In this document: in pieces, positions 43,767 to 50,040 of the stretch
Layout of the letters: every line of letters begins with the position of its first letter
Numbering within the stretch: the first letter of the stretch is position 1
Source: Bacteroidia bacterium
GTDB lineage: Bacteria > Bacteroidota > Bacteroidia > B-17B0 > Aurantibacillaceae
Reading direction: 5' to 3'
DNA: 50,040 bases
Assembly: GCA_026415195.1 (NCBI GenBank)
Contig: JAOAHO010000017.1
Location: 1-50,040, forward strand
Notes under the pieces: generated by a model
Seen by the model: only the letters and a program-made list of their open reading frames with translations
Told to the model about the DNA's origin: nothing
The model's database searches: none
Position numbers and translations under genes: made by a program

Positions 43767-45008
43767 TTAATTTTTAGAAAGATAATACATTACGCATGAT
43801 TTTTCTTCCCTGAATATTTTTTGTGCCTCTTCCATAATTTGTGAAGCATTGATGCTTTCATATAATTCCGGTTCGCGGTTGTATTCATCTAAAATGCCCA
43901 ACCATTCATAAAAGCATAAGCCCTCGGCACGCTCTTCCACATTGTAATTCGTAAATGCCAGTTGGGTGAGTATTTTGTTTTTGTTTTTTTGCAACTCCTT
44001 TTCCGGCAAGGGTTTTTCGCAAATTTCGGCCAAAACGGTATTGATTTCCTTTTCTGCTTCTTCCGGAGAAGTTTTTTCAGTTAACGTCCCCGAGATGATA
44101 AACAACGAAGGGTCGTCGGCCAGATTAAATGTATATGCCGAAATGGAAGTAAACAATTTTTTTTCTTTAACAAGGGTTTGCTCAAGGCGCGAGGACTCAC
44201 CACCACTCAAAACATGGGCAATGACACTGAACACACGGTAATTTTCATAATGTAAACCCTGAATTTTCCATGCTTTATACAGGCGCGAAGCGGGAACATC
44301 ACGCTCAACGGCCATAAATTTTTTTTCTTTTTGTTCCGGTTCCTTTGGCAGGTTCAGGGCGGGTTTGTTACCGGAAGGAATGCTTTCAAACCATTTCTTA
44401 CAGAGGTGTTCAATTTTTTCCCGCGTCACATTACCCGACACGCAAAGAATGGCATTTGATGGCCTGTAAAATTTGTAGAAAAAATCTTTCACATCCTGCA
44501 ATTCTGCTTTTTTTATGTGTTCGATGTCTTTTCCTATTGTGGGCCAACGGTAGGGATGCTTTTCATAAATAAAGGGATGCAACAAAAGCCAAACATCACC
44601 ATAGGGGCGGTTCAGATAACTTTGTTTGTATTCTTCTATTACCACTTGTTTTTGTACTTCAAGACTTTCAGGCGTAAAGGCCAATTCCAGCATGCGGTCG
44701 CTTTCAATCCAAAAGACGGTTTCGATGTTATTATAAGGAACAATGTCGTAATAATTGGTCAGATCGTTGGTGGTGTAGGCATTATTGTAACCGCCTGCTT
44801 TCTGAAGTGCCAGGTCGAAGTTAGGGATGTTTTTACTGCCGCCGAACATCAGATGTTCGAAAAGATGGGCAAATCCGGTTTTATTTTCATCTTCATGCTT
44901 TGCCCCCACATCATAAAGGATGTTCACGCATGCCAGGGTAGAGGTGGGGTCGAATTGATGGATGACCCTCAGGCCATTGGAAAGCGTAAATTTTTCAAAA
45001 GGGATCAT
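43767..45008 (-). CDS. M16-family zinc peptidase
   Basis: 413 residues, one M16 half (inverzincin, processing-peptidase type). The zinc motif HLFEH lies at residues 48-52, preceded by YDVGAKHEDENKTGFA and followed by NAYTTNDLTNYYDIVP, with the distal Glu expected in EEYKQSYLNRPYGD. The C-terminal half is the non-catalytic M16 domain. There is no signal peptide, so it probably acts in the cytoplasm or through a non-classical route. ATGA overlap with the upstream nitronate monooxygenase-like gene. Confidence 0.92.
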   Translation of the reverse strand: MIPFEKFTLSNGLRVIHQFDPTSTLACVNILYDVGAKHEDENKTGFAHLFEHLMFGGSKNIPNFDLALQKAGGYNNAYTTNDLTNYYDIVPYNNIETVFWIESDRMLELAFTPESLEVQKQVVIEEYKQSYLNRPYGDVWLLLHPFIYEKHPYRWPTIGKDIEHIKKAELQDVKDFFYKFYRPSNAILCVSGNVTREKIEHLCKKWFESIPSGNKPALNLPKEPEQKEKKFMAVERDVPASRLYKAWKIQGLHYENYRVFSVIAHVLSGGESSRLEQTLVKEKKLFTSISAYTFNLADDPSLFIISGTLTEKTSPEEAEKEINTVLAEICEKPLPEKELQKNKNKILTQLAFTNYNVEERAEGLCFYEWLGILDEYNREPELYESINASQIMEEAQKIFREEKSCVMYYLSKN

Positions 45009-45961
45009 GGGATGGTTTTTGAAAAATTTTTCATTTTTTCTAAGGTGTCGTAAAATTCACGCATTATGTTTTTCACAATTTCGGCAGCGGGAAGGATATC
45101 GTTAATTAAACCGCTGACCTGCCCGATTTCCAGTTCTCCCTCATCCAGGTCGCCTTCGAACATACCCTTTTTAGCCCTTCCCCTTCCCAAATGAGCAGCC
45201 AGTTCTTCAACAGAAGCGCCGCGCTTTTCCATTTCATCTACCTCTTTGAAAAATTTATTTTTTATTAACCTAACGGGAGTAAGTTGTTTGAGCGTGAGCT
45301 GAGTGTCGCCTTCTTTGGCTTTCACCACCGTTTCTTTAAAAGCAGGATGGGCCGAGCTTTCCAGCGAAGCCACAAAACGGCTTCCCACCTGAACAGCTTC
45401 GGCACCCAGGGCAAAAGCCGCGGCCATTTGCCTTCCGTTGGCAATGCCTCCGGCCGCAATGAGTGGAATACTGATGGCATCCCTAACGGCCGGAATCAGC
45501 ACCATGGTGGTGGTTTCTTCCCTTCCGTTGTGGCCGCCGGCCTCAAAACCTTCCGCCACCACGGCATCCACCCCGGCTTCCACACACTTTAAAGCAAATT
45601 TGACGGCCGATACCACATGTACCACCTTAATGCCGTGTTCTTTCAGGTATGGGGTCCAGGTTTTGGGATTGCCCGCGCTGGTGAACACAATTGGTACTTT
45701 TTCTTCCACTATAATTTGCATGTGCTTGTCAATATCGGGATAGAGAAGGGGTACGTTAACACCAAAGGGTTTAGAAGTGGCTTTTTTGCATTTCTGAATA
45801 TGTATTCGCAGTATGTCAGGATACATAGATCCGGAACCAATCAACCCCAAACCTCCGGCATTACTTACGGCTGATGCCAGTTCCCAGCCGCTACACCAGA
45901 TCATGCCGGCTTGTATAATGGGAAACTCTATTCCCAAAAGTTCCGTTACTCGGGTTTTCAT
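45005..45961 (-). CDS. Nitronate monooxygenase / FabK-like flavoprotein
   Basis: 318-residue TIM-barrel FMN enzyme. Seen: GIEFPIIQAGMIWCSGWELASAVSNAGGLGLIGSG at the N-terminus (the PIIQAGM and GG-GLIG motifs), KPFGVNVPLL, FTSAGNPK, AEGFEAGGHNGREETTTMVLIP (the FMN and catalytic region, with His), IAAGGIANGRQMAAAFALGAEAVQVGSRF. Members are nitronate monooxygenases or enoyl-ACP reductase FabK; no fatty-acid genes lie nearby, so the role is open. It begins a new block 44 bp after the DUF2779 gene. Confidence 0.85.
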   Translation of the reverse strand: MKTRVTELLGIEFPIIQAGMIWCSGWELASAVSNAGGLGLIGSGSMYPDILRIHIQKCKKATSKPFGVNVPLLYPDIDKHMQIIVEEKVPIVFTSAGNPKTWTPYLKEHGIKVVHVVSAVKFALKCVEAGVDAVVAEGFEAGGHNGREETTTMVLIPAVRDAISIPLIAAGGIANGRQMAAAFALGAEAVQVGSRFVASLESSAHPAFKETVVKAKEGDTQLTLKQLTPVRLIKNKFFKEVDEMEKRGASVEELAAHLGRGRAKKGMFEGDLDEGELEIGQVSGLINDILPAAEIVKNIMREFYDTLEKMKNFSKTIP

Positions 45962-46005
45962 TGATATAAATTTAGGGAAAACTTATTAATGACAGCTTAC
46001 TCTGT

Positions 46006-47466
46006 CTATGATGCAAGTTCGTTAAATAATACATTTACCATGAACCCCATCCTTTCCGTATCCTCCACTACATAATTTACGATGAGTTCTTTCAAGCTTT
46101 GCCGTTCTAAATCGTTTTTGGATGTCATATATATATCGTACGCCATCAGGGCATCGAAGCCCTCTTTGAGGCCATTGGGGGCTTTTTTTTCGTAACCCAT
46201 CTTGTCGGAAAGTTTTTTAAGGCCGTAAATTTCCCTCCATTCCGGGGGTAAAGACGGAGCGAATTTTTTTAGTAAGCCCTGCAAATCCACCGAACCGGAT
46301 ATTAATTCTGCAAATCCCCTACAAGCCGAAGGGAAAAACGATTCCAGAAAAACCGCATATTCTGTTTCCATTTTTTTGTCAAAAGTGATAATGAGATTGG
46401 ATTTTTTTAATTTTTCAAATATTTTATTTATAAGATGCTCTAAAGATGCCAGCGAGGGTTCCTCCAGAAAGTAAGTATGGTGCCTGTTTTTTTCCACGTC
46501 AAAAACATCGGCAGCCACACACACATTTTCAAAGGGGCGATGCCCGTCCAGAAAAGGGATAGGGCCGTTGTAAAATTCCATATCGAAGCAAACCGCTCGG
46601 GCATTTTTAAATTCCTTCAGGATTTTCAGGAAATCTTTACGCATCATGGCATCCGGCTTTTGTCCGGTCGCATGAGTCGGGGAATATGCATGAAGCTGAT
46701 GGTAAAACACTATACCCTTCTGATATAATTCGATTTTTTCCTTTAAATCAAATCCTTCAATACGGAAAACCGAATCGGGATGAAGGGGAGATGCTCCTTT
46801 GAAACAATAGTCGGCAAATTCACACAGGCCCGGCCTGAAGCATTGTTCACCGATTTCAATGTTCGGCACCGATGGATTTTCCAAAATCCCCTGCCCATAC
46901 GACAAAAGTTTTTCAAAAAAATGAAGGTTTTTTTGGGCGGTTGCCGTGGCATTGATTTTTTTAAAAAGTTTTTGAACGTCTAAGGTTCGATGAAAAACAT
47001 AGTTTTTGTCGGGGATTAAGACATAAGCGCTTTTAACGGGAATGTGCTTTGAAAAAATGTAATACTGAAAGGCGGCGTCCATCAGATGGTGTTGCATCAC
47101 CTGCGATGAGGATTTTACTTCCAGGATTTCCCATCCGTCGGGCCTTTTTATCAAGATGTCGGCCATGGCACCCGCTCCGCCCCATTCCATGCTTGCTTCA
47201 TAAATTACTTCAGTTCCTTTTTCCAGCAGCAAGCGGGTGTTTTCGGCTGCTTCCATAAAGGACATGCGGTTGTTGTCGGTGGCATCAATGCCTCCGGGGA
47301 AAAGCCCGCGGGCTAGCAAACCAAGCCGCGTTCCTCTGTCGAGCAAAAACTGCTTTTTGGCATCGGGACTGGCTTTAAGGTGAGGATGGCGCTTGTAAAA
47401 ATAAAAGGCCTTGTCGCATCGTTGCAGATACATCAAAGCCGTTTTGCTGATGCGGTCGTGTTTCAA
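46006..47466 (-). CDS. DUF2779 protein: Cas4-like nuclease plus DEDD-type exonuclease-like domain
   Basis: 486 residues. The N-terminal half looks like a Cas4/AddB-type nuclease with an iron-sulfur cluster: Cys17, PD-(D/E)xK residues Asp103 and E116-V-K118 (MADILIKRPDGWEILEVKSS), Gln134/Tyr135 in FQYYIF, and cysteines 209, 215 and 221. The C-terminal half has a DxE motif (VCFDMEFYN, D295 and E297) and a later ED motif (NYVVEDTERM), as in DEDD 3'-5' exonucleases, over the DUF2779 region. No cas1/cas2 or helicase genes lie nearby, so a DNA-repair role fits better than CRISPR. Overlaps rpe by 4 bp. Confidence 0.75.
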   Translation of the reverse strand: MKHDRISKTALMYLQRCDKAFYFYKRHPHLKASPDAKKQFLLDRGTRLGLLARGLFPGGIDATDNNRMSFMEAAENTRLLLEKGTEVIYEASMEWGGAGAMADILIKRPDGWEILEVKSSSQVMQHHLMDAAFQYYIFSKHIPVKSAYVLIPDKNYVFHRTLDVQKLFKKINATATAQKNLHFFEKLLSYGQGILENPSVPNIEIGEQCFRPGLCEFADYCFKGASPLHPDSVFRIEGFDLKEKIELYQKGIVFYHQLHAYSPTHATGQKPDAMMRKDFLKILKEFKNARAVCFDMEFYNGPIPFLDGHRPFENVCVAADVFDVEKNRHHTYFLEEPSLASLEHLINKIFEKLKKSNLIITFDKKMETEYAVFLESFFPSACRGFAELISGSVDLQGLLKKFAPSLPPEWREIYGLKKLSDKMGYEKKAPNGLKEGFDALMAYDIYMTSKNDLERQSLKELIVNYVVEDTERMGFMVNVLFNELAS

Positions 47467-48110
47467 ATTTCCTTCAGTTGCCGGATGGTTTGTTCGGGAT
47501 TTTCCGAAACGAAAACTGTGTTGCCCGCCACCAGCACATCGGCCCCTGCAGCAAGGATGCCTTTGAAGTTGGCCGTGTCCACTCCTCCGTCAACTTCGAT
47601 GTGGAATTGCAGGCCGTGTTTTTGCTTAAATTCATGAAGTTGCCTGATTTTTTGCAGTGTGTGGGGGATGAATTTCTGGCCCCCGAAACCCGGGTTTACG
47701 CTCATGAGGCACACCAAGTCCACTTCGTGCAGAATGTCGAAGAGGAGGGTAACCGGATTGTGCGGGTTCAGGGCTACGCCGGCCTTCATGCCCAGGGATT
47801 TGATTTTTTGCACCGAACGATGAAGGTGGGTCTCGGCTTCATAGTGAAGCGTAAGGATGTGGGCGCCGTGGCGGTGAAATTCTTCGATGTAGCGATCGGG
47901 CCGGACGATCATCAGGTGGATGTCGAGGGGTTTTTGAGCCAGCTTTTGAATGGCTTTAATGACGGGAAAGCCGAAGGAGATGTTGGGAACGAATACCCCG
48001 TCCATCACATCGAGGTGGAACCAGTCGGCCGAACTGCGGTTGACCATGAGGATATCCTTTTCCAGACGGGAAAAATCGGCCGAAAGTATGGACGGAGCCA
48101 CCAGATGCAT
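47463..48110 (-). CDS. rpe: Ribulose-phosphate 3-epimerase
   Basis: Pentose phosphate pathway enzyme, 215 residues. Family motifs: VAPSILSADFSRLEKDI, WFHLDVMDGVFVPNISFG (metal-binding His/Asp), KPLDIHLMIVRP, VDLVCLMSVNPGFGGQKFI and IEVDGGVDTANF. Complete TIM barrel. It shares a 4-bp overlap with the DUF2779 gene and follows the phosphatase gene by 47 bp. Confidence 0.97.
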   Translation of the reverse strand: MHLVAPSILSADFSRLEKDILMVNRSSADWFHLDVMDGVFVPNISFGFPVIKAIQKLAQKPLDIHLMIVRPDRYIEEFHRHGAHILTLHYEAETHLHRSVQKIKSLGMKAGVALNPHNPVTLLFDILHEVDLVCLMSVNPGFGGQKFIPHTLQKIRQLHEFKQKHGLQFHIEVDGGVDTANFKGILAAGADVLVAGNTVFVSENPEQTIRQLKEI

Positions 48111-48157
48111 AAGTCAAAGGTAGGGAATATTTAGGTTATTCTCACTTAAAAAAATAT

Positions 48158-50040
48158 TTAAGATATACGTATTCCAAGAATGGTAACATCATCTGTTTGT
48201 TCTAATTCTTGTTTCCATAAATTAAATTCTTCTTCAATCAGTTCTTTTTGAAGATTACAAGGCAATGGAGATACACGGGTTAGTAAATCTTTGAGATTTT
48301 TTTGTTTGTATTTTTTTCCTAAAGGCCCACCAAATTGATCTTGAAAACCGTCAGTAAATAAATAAACCATGTCATTAGTGAAAAGATCAAAGGAATGGAG
48401 TGTAAAACTCAAATTATCTTTGTCACTTTTTCCAATGGGAATTTTATCAGCAGGAATTTCAATAAGTTGTTTATTTCGCAAAATCCAAACAGGATTATTA
48501 GCGGAAGATGCATATAGTTTTTTTTGTTTGAAATCGAAACAAATCAAAGCACCATCCATTCCGTCTTTAATTTCTTCCGTTGAGTCATTATTTAAATATT
48601 TAATAAGCACTTGACGGGTAAAATCGAGAATTTCATTAGGGAGGATTAACTTTTTTTCATGCACAGCTTTGTCTAAGCATGACATATTAAGAATGCTCAT
48701 AATTGCACCTGGAACACCATGGCCCGTGCTATCAGCACACATAATGGCAAAATGATTATTATTTAATAAAGAAGCCCAGTAAAAATCTCCGCTGACCAAA
48801 TCTTTGGGTTTATAAAAAATAAAATATTCATTTAAGTAAGTATCGAGTAGTTTCTGTCCGGCAAGTAAAGCGTGTTGTATTCTTTCAGCATATTTAATGC
48901 TATCTATGATTTCTCGATTCTTGGCTTCTACCAGTTCTTTTTGTTTGGAAATAACTTGAGTGGCTTGAGAAATTTTAAATTCGAGTTCTTTCTGTTTTAA
49001 TAGCAACTTTTTCTCTCGTTGGCGTATAAAAATGAAAATACCAGAAAAGGAAAGAATGGAATAAGACAGGTATGCCCACCAGGTCTTCCACCAAGGTGGT
49101 AGTATGGTGAATTGATATTCAAAAACATTGCTCCATTTTTTTGATCTACCAATAGCGCGTATCTTGAATATATATCTACCAGGGGGAATGTTTTTGTAAT
49201 CTGCTTTTATTTCACTGGTAATTGTATTCCATGCTTCGTCAAGACCTTCAAGCTTGTATTGATACTTAAGATGATGTGGAGCGCTCCAATCGTTAGAAGA
49301 AAAATAAAATGTAAGATGATTTAAGTGATATGGCAAAGAAAGATTATAAGGATAATTAAAAAAACGAGAAACACTATCAAATGTCATATCGTTGTATTTT
49401 TGATACAGAAAATCGGGTATAAGTCCAGGATGATACTTAAATGCTCTAAAATCAATTTTTTGGCCGTTGATAGTTATAAAATGTAGCTGAGGATTATGGG
49501 TTTTGGCATTAACAGATTTCTTCAATTCATTAAGGTTGACCAAATTGACGGATTCTTTAGTAACATACCAATAATTATTATTCTCGTCGATAAAATTGCA
49601 TAAAGGATTAGGTTTTATTCCATCTTGTTCGTTAAATTCATATACTGTGTCGTTTTTGATTAAAAAAAGCGAATAATAATTATGAAACCAGATGTCTCCG
49701 TCTCTATCAATGTTATATTTAAGATTATAATTATCGGATTTGTATTCGTTATACAATCTTTTGTTTCCAATAATTTTTCTCAAAATTGTATTCTGCAATT
49801 TGTACAATTCTCCGTAAGAGTTTACAAGATAATAATCATTTAGTTGATGAAAAGAATGAACAATATTCAGTTCATTACCGGTATTTAAATCATTAATTTT
49901 ATATTGAAATAAGGTGTCGTTAGATAATTTGAATAATCTTGATTCTTGATTGTTAAACCAATAATCTTTGTTAATATTGAATAGTAATGAAAGGGATTTA
50001 AGATCTATTTCATTTGAATAGAATAATCTAAGTTTATTTT
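48158..50040 (-). CDS. Sensor-type SpoIIE/PP2C phosphatase with propeller and Y_Y_Y domains, 5'-truncated
   Basis: Membrane signalling protein cut by the window end. The frame is open all the way to base 50040; the TTG at 49807 is internal. From N to C: periplasmic propeller-like repeats (IDLKSLSLLFNINKDYWFN, NIVHSFHQLNDYYLVNSYGELYKLQ, DRDGDIWFHNYYS), a Y_Y_Y domain (HLKYQYKLEGLDEAWN ... GRYIFKIRAIGRSKKWS), one membrane helix (LSYSILSFSGIFIFIRQ), a coiled coil with SIKYAERIQHALLAG, and a PP2C/SpoIIE phosphatase domain (LVSGDFYWA, CADSTGHGVPGAIMS, GMDGALICFD, FTDGFQDQFGG, DDVTILGI). It would dephosphorylate a serine/threonine-phosphoprotein in response to an outside signal. Confidence 0.88.
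   Translation of the reverse strand, partial: NKLRLFYSNEIDLKSLSLLFNINKDYWFNNQESRLFKLSNDTLFQYKINDLNTGNELNIVHSFHQLNDYYLVNSYGELYKLQNTILRKIIGNKRLYNEYKSDNYNLKYNIDRDGDIWFHNYYSLFLIKNDTVYEFNEQDGIKPNPLCNFIDENNNYWYVTKESVNLVNLNELKKSVNAKTHNPQLHFITINGQKIDFRAFKYHPGLIPDFLYQKYNDMTFDSVSRFFNYPYNLSLPYHLNHLTFYFSSNDWSAPHHLKYQYKLEGLDEAWNTITSEIKADYKNIPPGRYIFKIRAIGRSKKWSNVFEYQFTILPPWWKTWWAYLSYSILSFSGIFIFIRQREKKLLLKQKELEFKISQATQVISKQKELVEAKNREIIDSIKYAERIQHALLAGQKLLDTYLNEYFIFYKPKDLVSGDFYWASLLNNNHFAIMCADSTGHGVPGAIMSILNMSCLDKAVHEKKLILPNEILDFTRQVLIKYLNNDSTEEIKDGMDGALICFDFKQKKLYASSANNPVWILRNKQLIEIPADKIPIGKSDKDNLSFTLHSFDLFTNDMVYLFTDGFQDQFGGPLGKKYKQKNLKDLLTRVSPLPCNLQKELIEEEFNLWKQELEQTDDVTILGIRIS

Noticed and set aside
46006-47466. 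Cas4-like protein as evidence of a CRISPR system
   Set aside because: No repeat array and no cas1, cas2 or effector gene is visible in the window.
47478-48134. Plus-strand open frame of 218 residues opposite rpe
   Set aside because: Antisense shadow of the conserved epimerase; no motifs.

Overview
The window reads as a contig end from a member of the phylum Bacteroidota. Supporting signs are a MurF-alanine racemase fusion, a type IX secretion (T9SS) sorting tail, a DUF3276/PUR-alpha-like protein, a DUF4292 lipoprotein, the ileS-dksA/traR-lspA and purH-mreBCD-mrdA-rodA gene orders, and several promoters with a TAnnTTTG -7 box. Heptose synthesis genes and many lipoproteins fit a Gram-negative envelope. 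I cannot place it below phylum. The first 21 bases match the end of a Nextera/Tn5 library adapter, so base 1 is probably a true contig edge and not natural DNA.

Layout. 1-5691 (+): 5'-truncated ileS, a TraR/DksA-type protein with a very long basic/acidic tail, lspA, hemH. 5752-8805 (-): murF-alr and tdk. 8858-10596 (+): an unnamed protein and an exported M28 peptidase; 10580-11158 (-) is a 2H phosphoesterase. 11198-16112 (+): overlapping sugar nucleotidyltransferase, TPR lipoprotein, DUF4292 lipoprotein and EnvC-like protein, probably an envelope operon. 16109-17785 (-): peptide-type solute-binding lipoprotein. 17929-18002: tRNA-Ala(GGC). 18072-21383 (+): aminotransferase, heptose kinase, menaquinone methyltransferase, DUF3276. 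21380-23495 (-): arginase-fold enzyme, small monooxygenase-like protein, SAM-hydrolase-like protein. 23528-26334 (+): phoH followed by three heptose genes (isomerase, nucleotidyltransferase, phosphatase).

26627-33699 (+): purH and the cell-elongation genes mreB, mreC, mreD, mrdA (PBP2), rodA. 33707-37734 (-): a five-gene overlapping set consisting of a T9SS-secreted repeat protein, a small lipoprotein, a YD-like secreted protein, a VTC-domain polyphosphate-polymerase-like protein and a DUF4956 membrane protein. This is the least explained block. 37785-40562 (-): rpoN and tyrS. 40643-43155 (+): a short cation-efflux protein, an enoyl-CoA hydratase-family protein and an exported superoxide dismutase with an extra C-terminal domain. 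43158-50040 (-): coaD-like, M16 peptidase, nitronate monooxygenase-like, a DUF2779 Cas4-like nuclease, rpe, and a sensor-type SpoIIE phosphatase that runs off the window.

Most of the window is core housekeeping and envelope building. I see no CRISPR array, phage, transposase or clear genomic island. The best candidates for something under-described are the T9SS/VTC/DUF4956 set, the histone-like tail on the DksA-type protein, the two-nuclease DUF2779 protein and the extended secreted superoxide dismutase.
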